Part shown: piece after piece, positions 33,001 to 46,056 of the stretch
Layout: every line of letters starts with the position of its first letter
Numbering within the stretch: the first letter of the stretch is position 1
Origin: Morella rubra
Taxonomy: Eukaryota > Streptophyta > Magnoliopsida > Fagales > Myricaceae
Length of the DNA: 64,000 nucleotides
Assembly (NCBI GenBank): GCA_003952965.2
Contig: CM025849.1
Span: 6,545,947-6,609,946 of the forward strand
Direction of reading: 5' to 3'
Program-made: the position numbers and the translations under genes
The notes under the pieces: model-generated
Databases searched by the model: none
Seen by the model: only the letters and a program-made list of their open reading frames with translations
Told to the model about the DNA's origin: nothing

Positions 33001-36000
33001 ATAAGTGGAGGAGACCGAAACGACTCCAGTTATTTTGCTTCTGTGAAATTATCAATTGTTTGAAAAGCTTAAGCAGATAAAAGAAGGTGAATGTTACTAT
33101 TCAATGTATGTTTCAAACACTCCCCCCAGGTGTGGGCTGTACTCCCCCTTAATTGGTAGGCCCCACAAGTGGAATACGTAATTGCAACATTCTAAAAATT
33201 TAAGCTGATTTTTTTTTTCATAAGTAAAAAAAATTAAGCTGATAGAAAGAGGTGAATTTAACCATTTAATGCTTGGGTGGCTGATTGCATGGAGATGAGA
33301 TCCGGGGTGCTAGTGTGGGATGTTCACTTTGAAAGATGATTAATGATTGGGAGATGGAGGTTCTTTCGGAGTTTTATTCTTTACTCTATTCGTGGTGTAG
33401 GAGGAGAGGGAGGGAGGATAGAATGCTTTGGATGGGTTCTAAGAGCGGTGTTTTTTTTCAGTGAAATCGATGTATGCTTTGCTTAGGGAGGGCACTAATG
33501 AGGACTTTCCTTGGCGCCAATGTTGGAGGAGCTGGGTTCCCCCCAGAGTTGCTTACTTTGTTTGGGAGGCCAGTCACGGGAAGATTTAACCATTGACAAC
33601 TTAAGGAGGAGGAGAGTTTGCGTGACTGAGTGGTGCTATTTGTGTAAGAGTGTGGAGAAACGGTTGATCACATCCTTATTCATTGCTCAATGGCGAGGGG
33701 ATTATGGGGGCATGTATTGAGCATTCTTAACTATGATTGGGTTATGCCTAGAAAGGCAGTGGATGTTTTGCTTTGTTGGCGGAGGAAGTTTGAGGATCCA
33801 ATTGCGTTGGCCATTTGGAAGATGATCCCTACTTGCATATGGTAGAGTTTGTGAAGGGAAAGGAATGGGAGGTGTTTTGATGACAGGGCTGTGTCCTTGT
33901 CTAGTTTGGGGGGATCTATGTTGCATTCTCTTTTTCTGTGGGCTAATTCGGTTTTAGGTTTCCTTTTGTTTTCTGTCGGATTTTCTGAGTTTTTTAGCTT
34001 GTATGCTTTAGTGTTTCAGTATAGTCTTTGTACTGTCAACTTCCTTTTTCTTTAATAAAGTTTGACTTATCAAAAAAAAATATGACAAAAACAGTCTGTA
34101 GAACAGTAGAAGGTGCATACTTTTATTTTTGAAGGTTTGTGGTAATTGTTGCATGCACTTAGATGTCTTGTTATTCTTGCGCAGGATGCTCTCTGTAAAT
34201 CAAGCTTTGAGAATTATAGCTCGAGGGCACGAGACTCTCTCGCATGTTGGATGCCTGATTGCATAGGATTTAATCTTATTGAAGCAGTTTTGTGTCATAT
34301 ATGTCGAAAGGAACGGCCAGGTGCTGTCTTAGTATTCATGACTGGCTGGGAGGATATTAGCTGCTTGAGAGATCAAATTAAAGCTCATCCTTTATTAGGA
34401 GATCCTAACAGGGTTCTGCTTCTAACATGTCACGGATCGATGGCAACATCTGAACAGGTTGGTTATTCCGTAGTTTGATGAACTCATGAAGTTTAGAAAA
34501 TTTTCTTGAATTTTACCCTTGGTACCCATGCATGTGCTCAATTGATCTTGTTATAGGGTTATGCTTCTATGTCAGAGCTAGAGGTGTCAATGGGTTGAAC
34601 TTGGTGTGGACCCAACGGAGTGGGAGTTTGAACTTGATTATTCAATTAGTAAGAGAATTCAGAGGAAATCCACAGATCTTAGACTGTTGTCTTTGAGTCC
34701 TGATTCGTGGTTTTAATTTCAACTTCCACCCATATAACTAAGCATAACAAGTTTAGAAAACTGCAAATCAGGAAAGTTCGAAAAACTAACCATTACTGTC
34801 ACATTAAAATAAAATTGTAGCAAAGTCTAAAACATTAAAAATAAACCAAGACCCAACAATATGTTGAACATATTTCATCCTTTATGATTTTGAGAAATTC
34901 AAAAAGATATGATCCTAACAATTAGTCCCTCGCTAAAAAGTGCAAATTCATTATATTTTTTTTTTTGATAAGTAAGTTAAACTTTATTAAAGAAAAAGAG
35001 AGTTGACAGTACAAGAGAATATACTGAAAACACTAGAGCAAACAAGCTAAAAAACTTAGAAAATCCGGAAAACCCTCAAAAGGACAACCTAAATCGAATT
35101 AGCCCACAAAAAAAGAGAATTGCAACATAGAACCCCCCAAACGATCCAAGGACATGGCCTTATCCTCAAAACATCTCCATTCCTTTCCCTCCACAAACTC
35201 CACCATATGCAAGCCGGGATCATCTTCCAAATGGCCAAGCGATAGGATTCTCAAACTTCCTCCACCAACAATACAAACATCCACCACCTTCCTAGGCATA
35301 ACCCAATCATAGTTGAGAATACTCAACACATGCGCCCACAATCCTCTCGCCATCTTGCAATGAATAAGGATATGATCAACCGTTTCTCTGTCACTCTTAC
35401 ATAAATAGCACCACTCAGTCAAGTACACTCCCCTCCTCAAGTTGTCAATGGTCAGAATTTTCCTATGAGTGGCTTCCCAAACAAAGAAAGCAACTCTAGG
35501 AGGAGCCAAATTCCTCCAACATCGACGCCATGGAAAAATCGTACTGGAGCCTCCAAAAGCAAAGAATACATCGACTTAACAGAGAAGACTCCACCCTTGG
35601 ACCCCATCCAAAGCAATTTATCCTCTCCCCCTCTTCTCCTACTCACGAGTAAAGTAAGGAATAAAACGTCGAAAAAACCTCCATCTCCCAATCATTGATC
35701 AATCTCTCAAAATGAACATCCCACATAACAACTCCGGATCCCAACTCCATACAATCAGCCACCCAAGCATCCTTGCGTCGAGCTAGAGCAAATAACAGAG
35801 GAAACTCCAACCTCAAAGGTCTTTCCCCACACCACTTGTCATACCAAAACCGGATTCTGGAGCCATTTCCAACCACAAACTTAATATTCTCACTAAAAAA
35901 TTTCCACCCTTTGCTAATGTGCTTCCACAAGCTAACCCCATAAGAGCCATTCGCCTCCAAAGTGCACCAACCACTCTCCTCACACCCATACTTCTCCGAA

Positions 36001-39000
36001 ATAACTGTCTTTCATTATATTTGGGAATTTAAGTAAGTTTAATCCTTATTGGGAAAGTAAAGACAATTGTTTTTATAGGCCAGGATAAAGAATAATTCCA
36101 GTAATAGAAAGATGCATGTTTTGAGTTAATATCTCAAAACTTTGTGAAAGTAACTTGATGCAGCAGATTTTAGTGGAACATCTGCTTTTTCATCTTCTGA
36201 ATTATATACATTAGAGCTTCAAATGGTCTACTCTTGTAGTTATTCCGACGATGGTGTAAGTTGACGTTGTGCACAGAGTCTGTTAGGTATCACTTGTTCC
36301 AGGATACTTGTTGGTGGTGGATTGTGGCAAAAATATTCCTTAGAAGATCAAATTTTTATCTACTTATCAATTTTGTCATCTTTAATAAGATTGCCTTATC
36401 AAAAAAAAAAAAAAAGAAGATCAATTTTGTATCTACTCTTTCTGATTGAGGTATCGAAGGTATCCCAGAAGTGGTGCATCTTGTGCACTTTGCATGAATG
36501 TGTTCATCCACTGTTACTTTGAAAGCTAAAGTCGTAATTTATGAGGTTTTTAAACAGGTTGTATAATCTCACTAAAGAGGACGCTGTTATCTTTGTGGCT
36601 GTACCCACAGTTAAATTGGCTTTGCCTGTCTAGGACAAACCTTGGTACCTTGGTACCTTGGTACCAGTTGATAATGATCAAAGTCAAATTTAGATTCATT
36701 ATAAAGAACTTATGCAATAACACAAAAAAACCACTGAGGATTTAATGATTCCTTAAAGTTAATTCTTGATGGGATAATTTTTTTTTTAAACTCCCATAAG
36801 TAATCTCACACAGAATCGGTCTTCAGGGGTGGATAATATCCAGAGTAATTATTTATGATGCCATATGAATAGATTGTAAGAATCAATAGGCGGCCCTACT
36901 CTTCGGGTTGCATGTTTCTTTCTACCCCGTCATGTTAAATGAATCCATATGATCTTGACTTGGTTCTAATTTCTCTATTTTTTAAGCATACTGAGTTGGG
37001 TGCTTTAATGTCACTGCGAGCTCTGAAACATATCTTTTGAAGTATCCCTGTTAAATTTTGTTGACCTGTGGTTGTGGATTTTCAGATCATATTATTCTGT
37101 TCTCTCTTATCCTTCTCTGCAGAAACTTATATTTGATAAACCCCCACCAAATGTCCGTAAAATAGTTCTTGCTACAAATATGGCAGAGGCAAGCATTACA
37201 ATCAATGACGTAGTTTTTGTGGTTGATTGTGGGAAAGCAAAAGAGACTACTTATGATGCTCTGAATAATACACCTTGTCTGCTACCTTCTTGGATATCCC
37301 AAGCATCTGCGCGACAAGTAAGTCTTTTGCACACCCTACACTTGTCTTTGGTTTGCCCTTGTATTTTTAGTGATAAATTCCATGGCATGAAGCCTAGTTG
37401 GAACTTGCTCTTTTTCATTTATTCTTTCTTCTTTCTTTTCTTTAATTCAAATAGGCTGGTCAATAATTACGATAAGCATAACTTGTCTCTGTGTATGATT
37501 GTTGCCTATTGTTTGATGCGTGGGGGAACAAGACTGTTTATGAGTAGGAGGTAGATTTTATCTGGTTTTGCTTGGGACTTGTATGACCTTGTTCTATTTC
37601 ATGCTTGCCAATTTCTTTTTACTACAAGCATTAGCCCATATGGTAACATCTTTTATCAGTTCATTGGCACGTTCTTGCTTCATTTGTTGCATTTTCAATT
37701 ATGTTTTTACTTGTTTTGTTATGGTCATCTAATGTGGAAATGGCATCTGATATGTTGGGTTGTATTTGATTGCAGAGAAGGGGTAGGGCTGGACGTGTGC
37801 AGCCAGGCGAATGTTACCACCTTTACCCCAAATGTGTTTATGAAGCATTCTCCGAATATCAACTCCCAGAACTTTTGAGAACTCCTCTGAACTCTCTCTG
37901 CTTGCAGATTAAAAGCTTGCAAGTTGGAAGTATAGGAAGTTTCTTGTCAGCTGCTTTACAGCCCCCAGAGTCATTGGCTGTAAGTCATATTCCTTATGTG
38001 AATCTCCATGCTCTTTCACTAATCTTCCAGTGCCAATAAATTTAGGCTTAATTACTGCTACAGTCCCTATGGTATTGACTTTGAATAAATCAGTCCCTAG
38101 GGTGCAACTTTGAATTTGCTGATCCCTGTAATCTATTTTTCAGACATGTGAGTCTTTTTGTCCACCAAAAGTTAGCTAACTAATGACAGATTGACATGGA
38201 TTCGGGGTCAGATAGCCTATCTTGGGCACCGTTCCCGTTAACTTTTAGTGGACGGAGAGGACCTATATGTCTGAGAACTAGACCACAAGGATTGGCTTGT
38301 TCAAAGTTGTACCTCTAGGAACTGATTTATTAAAAGTGAATATAACAGGGACTGTATGGGTAATTAAGCCATAAATTTATGATGGGCTGATCCCCTTCAT
38401 GTCGCTTATCTTCTTGCTGGGCAACTTACTTCGAATTCACAATTACTTTGCCATCATACCCAGTCTTTTAGTTTATGATGGGTTGCTTACCTGTTCCTTT
38501 CTCTCTTGCCCTTGCTATCCACCTATAATAAACTTTGGTATGCCATGAGAGTTGTAGAGACTCAACTGCATCTTAAAGATCCCTTTCCCGATATGCTAGA
38601 ATTACATTTGCATTAGGTTTTGAATTCAAATGCAAGAATTGTGAAAGTTCATGGTGATGGTATACTGAAAATGGACTCTTTTCCATTTCATATAGTGGAG
38701 TGACGATCCAGATTGAGGGGAGGAATGGGGTCAACATTCCTAGTAGGGATGATGTGGGCACTCATGTTGTGGATGTTATGTTCAACAGAACCATAACCAT
38801 CTAGTATAAAATGAATAGGATACTGAAGGATGGAAGAGTGTTATGCTTACATGGACCCCAGAATGAATTGAGAGGGTGCCAAATGAAAAATTTCTAACAA
38901 AAAAGAAGACGAAATTCCGGCCCAGTGGAGGTTGGGGGGGGGGGGGGGGGGGTTGTTTAGGAGGGATGGGGTTAGGTGAGGCTTCCATTTTGAAACCTTA

Positions 39001-42000
39001 CAACTTGGCATGGAGAAAATTTGTATCATCAATGATTTACACCATGGGACAGGTTTCTGGGTCAAGTCCTCCATCTATGGCTTTATAATTTATGGCAACT
39101 CTGCTCCTTGTCTCTCTCCAAGGCAGCAAATAGCCGCAACAATTCTTGCTCATGCCCCTTGCATGACAAACCCACCAAGTGCCTAAAAGAAGAAACCATG
39201 TCTAATACCCAACCCAAAGCCCCTTGAATCACCCCACCTTCTGGACAGCAAACCGCCAAAGGAACCACTCCTAACTCGGTTCAGCATCTGCCACTAAAAC
39301 AAGCTCCCCACCCCCCCCCCTCCCCCAACTGCCCCATCTTCATTCAGCCAGCTAATATCCTCCCCAGCTGAAGAAACGACTAAACTCCCAGGGTCCCCTT
39401 CATCCCTATCTAAAAGCAAACTCTCACCAAGAGCCAAGGAGGTCTCCCCATCCTCTCCTATCTGCCCAAACCCTCCAAAATGATTACCGGCCAATTCTGT
39501 CACCAGCACCAACCTTTCTGGCATCACCATCAACCCGGGGGGGGGGGGGGGAAATCCCCCAAGGAGCCCACCTGAACATCTGCCAGAGGAGGCTTCGGCG
39601 TCGGAATAGCCTCCAGGCTGGCGCCACCAGCCACAGACAACACCGACAATCCCCCTAATGCCGATATCCATCTTCATTGCGCGGTGGCAAGAGGGTTGTG
39701 GGCGCATATGCTGAGCATTCTTAATCTTCACTAGGTTATGCCTAGGAAGGTGGTTGATTGAATAGCTGGAAGAGGAAGTTTGAGGATTCAACTGCTTTGG
39801 TCTTATGGAAGTTTTTGGAGGGAAATGAATAGTAAATGTTTTGAGGATAGGGTGTTGTCTTTGGATAGTTTGAGGGGCTCTATGTTGCTTTCTCTTTTTC
39901 TCTGGGCTAATTCGGTGTTAGGGAGCCCCTTTACGGGTTTCCTGGATTTTCTAAGTTTTTTAACTTGTATGCTCTAGGTTTCAGTATAGTTTCCTGTACT
40001 GTAACCTCAACCTCTTTCTATTCAATAAAGTGTACTTGGAAGTATTAAAAAAAAAAAAAAAACTGTTATGGTTTCTGAGGGCCCTTGTTTAAACCTCAAT
40101 ATGATTTCTTGGAAGTATTTTCGATTCTTTCTTTGGATATGTAAAGCCCAAGTCTATGCAGCAACATAAGATATTTACCTAGATAAAAGCCCATCAAGTT
40201 AACTGGAACATTTCTTAACGTGAAAATATTGCGTGTGCATTCCTGCATCATAAGAACCTGTTCATCTTCAATTTCATAGCCCGATACTGTTACATGTAGT
40301 GATTTGACAACAACAATGGGATGACAGGTTCAAAATGCCATTGATTTTCTGAAAATGATTGGGGCACTAGATGAGAAGGAAAGTCTGACAAATCTTGGTT
40401 AGTCTTTTGACTCTTGTTTGAGAAGCTTTATTACTTGAGTGCATCAGTATATGTCCTATCATTGATGTCATGGTTGATTATTCCCCCACGTTTTTTTCTC
40501 TTAATATCCAATCAGGAAAGTTTCTGTCAATACTTCCAGTGGATCCAAAGCTAGGGAAGATGCTAATCATGGGTGCAGTATTTCGTTGCTTTGATCCTGT
40601 TCTTACAATTGTCTCCGGGCTTAGTGTCAGGGATCCTTTCCTTTTGCCCCAAGACAAAAAAGATGTAAGTACAACATCCAATATATTACCTCTTGGTGCA
40701 TCAATTGTGTTCTTGGTCTCTGCAAAAACTTCTTGATCTGTGTACCTCTATAAACATGAACATGAACCGTAAAAGCAGTTTTGTATGGTAGGGTGCATTG
40801 CATTCTTAATATTAATAAGCGAGACTATGTGTTTTAGTGAAAAAAGAAACAAAGTAATATCAACTTTGGAAGTAGGATGTGTTGCGGGAAGCATGGGCAC
40901 TCCTTTATTTTCGTTTCTTCTTGAAAAATTTACTATTTCTTTCTCACTGTTCTACATGAAACTGAGAACTTCTCCATTGGTTTTATTGGTTGGACAAATT
41001 TTATGCCTTATAGTAGTTGCTGTTTATCTTTAGAGCCAAAGTTACAACACTAGAGTGGTGTTTTGCGTCCTAAAATTTTGGTCACAATAAAATAACTTCA
41101 AAATAATCTCTCTTCCCATCAAATCATCTTTTTCTATTACCATAAACATAAACATAAAAAATTCATTCAAATAATCTCTCTCTTCACTTTTTCACTAACT
41201 CCATAAACTAAAATTTTAGTTCGCAAACACCTAGGTATCTGAATACATAAATAATACACATACATACATACCTATATATATGTCATAATGAGTTGAAATT
41301 ATTACTGCCCTATTGTGTTGTGTTCAATAATTGGCTTTTTGCGTTTTTGTGTTGTATCATTCGTGTATCCTTTCCCCGCATTGGTGCTTCCTAGGTATCA
41401 AGCTTCTATGGACTTGGTTTCCAAGGAGTACAGATGGATGAAGCAAGGCCATGATCTGAAGGCAGAACACTTTTTATAGGCATGCATATGCATTGTTTTG
41501 GTATTAGGCTTCTTTTAAGGAGTTGAAAAGAATGGCCAATTACTGGGTTTTTTTTTTTGGTGGGGGGGGGGGGTTGGGCCCACAGAATATAGATAAATTC
41601 CTTGAAGATACACCGAGTAGAATCCTCTCATCAATGGTGGTTGAAAAAGATACTTTTGCAGTAAATTTTGACTTCTGAACATAATAGTCCCAAACCTTCA
41701 ATAAACACGCTCAACAAAATATCCAGCAATAATTTTGTAGCTCAGAATGTTTTAGTTAGTATGATGGTTACCTGGTGTGACAAAGGTATCTAGGTAATGT
41801 TGTTGCGTATACTTGGGCTTTACTTTTCCAAAGAAAGAATCGCAAATACTCTCAAGCAATCATATTGAAGTCTAAGCTATATACAAAGGTCCTCCGGAAC
41901 CAGAAACTGTTAAACAGTCGTACAAGGAGGACTTGACCCAGACACCTGTCCCATGGTGTAAATATCATTGATGAGATAAATTTTCTTCGTGCCATGTTGT

Positions 42001-44936
42001 GAGCTTTCAAAATGGAAGCTTCACAGAGGTTGGCATCCCATCCCGCTCCTCGCCCCTCCCTTGAGCCAGAATTTCCTCTTCTTTTTTGTTTTTGTTTTTG
42101 TTTTTTTTTTTTTTGGTTTGAAAATTTTCATTTGGCACCCCTCATTTTCCCCCCCTTTATTATACTACTGTTCTAGTAGTTGCTATAAGCTTCACATGCC
42201 ATACTTTATCTTGTTCATTCTGCCGTCAATGGAAGTATAACACTCTTCCATCCTTCGGTGTCCTATTCGATTTATACTTGAAGGTTACGGTTCTGTGGAA
42301 ATTACATTCTCATGTTTAGATTATGAAGAGAACACATCCACTAATTTTTTCTGTACCTCTCTGATTCAGTTAGCAGGGACAGCAAAGTCTAGATTTTCTG
42401 TAAAAGACTACAGTGATCATATGGCCCTTGTTCGTGCATATGAAGGATGGAAAGATGCCGAATGTGAAGGATCTGCATACGAGTATTGCTGGAGGAATTT
42501 CCTCTCTGCCCAAACACTTCAGGCTATCCACTCCCTGCGGAAGCAGTTTAGCTTCATTTTAAGAGATGCTGGCTTGGTAGATGCGGATGTAAGCATTAAC
42601 AACAGATTAAGCCACAACCAGTCACTGGTTCGTGCAATTATATGTTCTGGCCTCTTTCCTGGCATAGCTTCTGTAGTGGTAAGGTGTCTGCTTGGAAATG
42701 TGCTTAGAGTTTTGAATTTGAAGTCACTGGTTTAGTAGTTGAATTTACTGTTCCCTTACTTTGTGTGCAGCACCGAGAGACATCCATGTCTTTCAAGACA
42801 ATGGATGATGGCCAGGTTTTACTCTATGCGGTAAGTGTTCAAGTGGCTAGACATTTTGGTTTTTAGGGTACAAAATGAAAGTACGTTAGATGAAGTTCCA
42901 TTTATCTGCTTGGTTTCTTTAAAATGCGGTGAAACTCTATCCATGACATGAAATATTGATGCATATCAAGTTTAGAAGGGACCTTTTCTAGACACCAGTT
43001 TTGACACCTACGAGTTGTGAACTGCAGGATGAAGCTGCTTGCCATGGTGGTTATTATTTTCTAATGCTCAGTATGAAACATACAGGAACAATATACATGG
43101 ATGTTTCTAATATGTATCACTTCTTAAATCAAAACATACAATATACCTACTGCGAAATATGCAATGACTTCGCTCCAGTTTCTAGCCCTGCTTTAGCCTT
43201 CCTCTCTGTATGAATATTCTGGAAATTTCAAGTGAAACCTGCAATAGAGCCCTTAAGTATCTATTACTGTTGGTAGACTGGTGTTTAGATTACTGTTAGT
43301 AGACTGGTGTTTAGTTTGTCCTTTTGCTTTATTATTCCTCCTTTACAAAAATGATAAACCAGAAAGTCTCTCTACAGGGTTTCTAAGTGTATACTTGCGA
43401 CTATTGACTGCCCAGATGTTTCATGTGAATCGGGAGGAAATTGTAGAAATTTGGAGTTTGCATGTTGTACATGCGCAAATCACATACAATGTAGGTCTTC
43501 ACAGAATTGTCATTAGATTGGCAAACTTAATCTGCTTCATTTCTGTTTTTTCTTATGGCATGCATACACACACTCTATAGACCAGGCACACAGATATACC
43601 TGCATAGACATGATCTTTCTTGGCTGCAAGAGAAGATATCTAGGTTGGGGGAGAGAGAGAGAGAGAGAGAGAGAGATAGATAGATCCCTGCTTTATTTGC
43701 TCAATGCACACAGGTCGCATAAGTTATTGCTCTTGGTTGAGCAAATGTCAGATTGCAAAAGCACTAAACTCATAGAGAAGAGAAGAAGTAATCAGATGAA
43801 AAACAGATTCTTGCTTTTAAAGGGAGCTTTTTGTTAGTGCAATAGTTTTGACTATAATAGCTTTCTTATTGGAATCCTAGTCTTGCTAATAATTCTATGG
43901 TATGAAGCATTTACTTGATCTTTGTAATGGTCTTGGTTCAGAATTCTGTCAATGCACGTTACCAGACAATTCCGTACCCATGGCTAGTGTTTGGTGAAAA
44001 AGTGAAGGTCAATACAGTTTTCATTCGTGATTCCACTGGTGTATCCGATTCAACACTGATTCTTTTTGGTGGTGCTCTAAGCCACGGTGTACAGGTGATT
44101 CACCTGTTGACAAATCCAGTGTTCCTTTTCTACTGTCAAACGAGCTTGATTCTAGGATTTAATTATCCCCAACTTGGCTTTGTAGGCTGGGCATTTGAAA
44201 ATGTTGGAAGGGTATATCGACTTTTTCCTAGATCCAAGTTTGGCCGAGTGCTACTCAAAGCTCAAAGAAGAACTTGATAAGCTTGTACAGAAGAAGGTTT
44301 GGAAACAAAAGAACTGCACTCAAATATTTCCTGGCTTCTGTATATCTCTTGCTTTCCAACATGTTGTACTAATTGCAACGGTCTACACAATTTAGTGAAA
44401 TATCAGGAAGTTTTTCATAATGGGTTTTGTTTTGTTTTGTGTGATACTGCCCTGGGTACGAGCAGCTTGAAGATCCTTCCATAGACATGCATAAGGATGG
44501 GAAGTACCTCATGCTTGCTGTTCAAGAGCTTGTGTCAGGGGACCAATGTGAAGGAAGATTTGTATTTGGTCGTGAAAGCAAGAAGCCTAATCAATCTAAT
44601 GACGACAGCAGATTCACAAAAGATGGAACAAATCCCAAGAGCTTGCTACAAACACTGTTGATGAGAGCAGGGCATTCTCCTCCTAAATACAAAACGAAGC
44701 ACCTTAAGACAAATGAGTTTAGGGCACTGGTTGAGTTCAAGGGAATGCAATTCGTAGGTAAACCAAAGAAAAACAAACAGCTTGCAGAGAGGGATGCTGC
44801 GATAGAGGCATTGGCCTGGTTGACTCACACATCTGACAACCGTAGGGACGAAGACGATGACTCCCCACTTGATGTCACTGACAACATGTTGAAACTTCTT
44901 GGTAAGCGGAGGAGATCAAAACGCCACTCTGGTTGA
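27036..44936 (+). CDS. DEAH/RHA-type RNA helicase, DExH5-like
   Basis: Nineteen exons, all GT-AG and in phase, give 1169 aa: 27036-27323, 28377-28531, 28604-28691, 28787-29023, 30051-30146, 30837-31025, 31162-31321, 31400-31530, 31750-31920, 34185-34457, 37123-37317, 37776-37979, 40328-40397, 40516-40664, 42370-42678, 42771-42830, 43942-44094, 44186-44296, 44466-44936. Motif [11 protein letters not shown] (about 294-303), DEIH (395-398), SAT (427-429) and motif VI RRGRAGR (662-668) are present, then the helicase-associated and OB-fold regions. A C-terminal segment (about 1069-1133: [30 protein letters not shown]) is double-stranded-RNA-binding-like. The N-terminus is Ser/Arg/Leu-rich and acidic-poor, like an organelle transit peptide. 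DHX36-type relatives unwind RNA and G-quadruplexes. Position next to RTM2 and NOL favours the Arabidopsis DExH5 orthologue over DExH3. The first in-frame ATG is 27036. Several introns are swollen by transposons. Confidence 0.9.
32523..32576. repeat. Pyrimidine microsatellite in helicase intron 9
   Basis: (CCTT/CCCT)n, then (CT)n, then (CA)n. Simple sequence with no coding role. Confidence 0.8.
32622..32744 (+). mobile_element. Very short LINE 3' tail with 16-bp target-site duplication
   Basis: 123 bp ending in 'actgctcttacttatt' plus an A-rich tail, flanked by AGAAGAGGGAGCAATT at 32606-32621 and 32745-32760. The body (gattttggtacagtctttgtactg) matches the 3' ends of the larger LINE copies at 33268-34080 and 39676-40062. 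It is a dead-on-arrival insertion in helicase intron 9. Confidence 0.85.
33268..34080 (+). mobile_element. LINE 3' fragment in helicase intron 9, sense
   Basis: The plus strand encodes, with frameshifts, the reverse-transcriptase zinc-binding region of plant L1-type LINEs: [47 protein letters not shown], then the 3' UTR (agtctttgtactgtcaac) and poly(A) at 34072-34080. Same family as the minus-strand copy at 34959-36010. No clear target-site duplication. Confidence 0.8.
34959..36010 (-). mobile_element. LINE 3' fragment in helicase intron 10, antisense
   Basis: 1052 bp, poly(A) tail read as T from 34959, flanked by TTCATTATATTT at 34947-34958 and 36011-36022. Minus-strand peptides: [67 protein letters not shown] and [20 protein letters not shown], the zf-RVT domain with its Cys/His pattern. 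It is better preserved than the neighbouring sense copy, so it is younger. Confidence 0.9.
38045..38370. mobile_element. Mutator-type MITE with perfect 9-bp target-site duplication
   Basis: 326-bp, nearly full-length palindrome in helicase intron 12. The ends are GGCTTAATTAC and its reverse complement. The inner arms (cagtccct, aataaatcagt, caactttgaa) pair across a centre near 38205. It is flanked by ATAAATTTA at 38036-38044 and 38371-38379. A 9-bp duplication and long inverted arms fit a Mutator-like non-autonomous element. Confidence 0.9.
38782..39073 (-). repeat. Left arm of an inverted repeat pair in the helicase gene
   Basis: Reverse-complement match to 41925-42299, from 'aggaggacttgacccag' through 'cctgtcccatggtgtaaat' and 'catttggcaccc' to 'cactcttccatccttc'. 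It lies in intron 12 and contains a G19 run (38934-38952). The repeat family is not recognised; it is probably a transposable element inserted twice in opposite directions. Confidence 0.85.
39083..40062 (+). mobile_element. Composite LINE insertion in helicase intron 12
   Basis: The right part (about 39676-40062) is a sense LINE 3' end (gcatatgctgagcattctta, tatgttgctttctctttttc, tcaataaagtg) with poly(A) at 40047-40062. The left part (about 39083-39670) is GC-rich and opens only on the minus strand (frame 39294-39791, Gly/acidic-rich), as if it were an inverted 5' segment. G and C runs lie at 39537-39551 and 39310-39320. Twin-priming inversion is the simplest reading. The identity of the left part is uncertain. 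Confidence 0.55.
41057..41232. mobile_element. Short MITE in helicase intron 14
   Basis: Ends GGTGTTTTGCG and CGCAAACACC with inner inverted motifs (taaaattttgg against ctaaaatttta). No coding capacity. It resembles the element at 48906-49119. Confidence 0.6.
41925..42299 (+). repeat. Right arm of the inverted repeat pair in the helicase gene
   Basis: Opposite-orientation copy of 38782-39073, in intron 14 and only 70 bp before exon 15. It is longer because of extra sequence around 42150-42230 and a T-rich block near 42085-42115. Confidence 0.85.
43650..43686. repeat. (GA)n(GATA)n microsatellite in helicase intron 16
   Basis: gggagagagag... then atagatagat. Simple repeat. Confidence 0.85.
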
Positions 44937-46056
44937 CAATGTGTCGCGAAGATATAAAATTGAGCGTTCGCCATCGGTCCTACATCGTCACTGTTTTCCT
45001 CCTCCATTGTACAAATTTCAGCATCTATGCAGTGTTGTCCCTTTACATGGAAGTATAGAAATCAGTCACCTGAGGCAAATGTGCTTCTTGATTTTTACAT
45101 ATCAGTTTTTGTCGGGGTGAAGCCTGAGGAGATAAGTGATTCTCCAAATGAGGTATAGTGTACGGTAGTGTGGGACGGAAAGGTCGCTAAATTAGGGGTT
45201 TTCTCCCCCTTATTTTTCTTGTGATTTACCTAAGAAAAAGAAGGAAAATAAAGGGGTTGGGGGAAGAGGTGGGGGAAATGCAATTTTAGCTTTATCTGTC
45301 GTCAAGTGTGACTAATAGCTGCATGTGGTGACACTGATTTTTCTGTATATTTATTATTTATTTATAATTACATTGTTCTAGTTATTTGCAGAAATTGTCG
45401 AACCCCTTCTTTTTTCTTGTTCAAATATGTTAACATGTGGTCTGAATTGTTATTCTGCCTAGTCTCCCATAATATGTGCTGATCTATTCGACCGTATTGG
45501 CAAACACAGGCTTGGATCTGATCTAGTTGGAGTCTAAACGACTTCAATTTTGAACGTGTTTAGGACAAAATAATTTCAGAAGTTAAAGAACATAATAACG
45601 AAAAAGCTTGGGACTCTAAACATAAATACTTCAGACTCCCGGCTTACAAATTGTCCCTTACAAATTTAGATTCTCATGTTGACTGAATTTGATGATTCAA
45701 TTTGAGAGAGAAAGACAAAGTATAGTAAATCAGGTAGGTTTTATACGGCTGTGACTTATACGACTCGATGTTTAATAAGGGCACCATTGAATATTGTAGG
45801 ACTCGATGTTTAATAAGGGCAACATAGAATATTGTAGGGCTCATACGACTTGATGTTTAACAAGGTCACTATTGAATATTATATGGTTCAAATATTATGT
45901 TTATATCTCTCTGAATTTTGAATCATCTAATACAGTTATCAAAGTAAAAAGAATCTTGATCTATTCTTTATACATGGTTTGAGACTTATTATCTTATCAT
46001 ATATATATATATATGTATGAGGATCTACAATTATGGAGATTGAATCATTCTAGGTC
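44937..46056. other. 3' flank of the helicase gene
   Basis: The first few hundred bases are probably 3' UTR. About 45730-45890 contains two or three imperfect copies of 'cgactcgatgtttaataagggcaccattgaatattgta' (roughly 50-70 bp apart), a small tandem repeat. No gene seen. Confidence 0.4.

Noticed and set aside
33511-33720. Frame inside helicase intron 9 as an alternative exon
   Set aside because: Its peptide is the zinc-binding region of a LINE reverse transcriptase with frameshifts, not helicase sequence.
39294-39791. 165-codon Gly-rich minus-strand frame as a host gene
   Set aside because: It overlaps homopolymer runs and a LINE insertion inside a helicase intron. It is probably transposon or low-complexity sequence.
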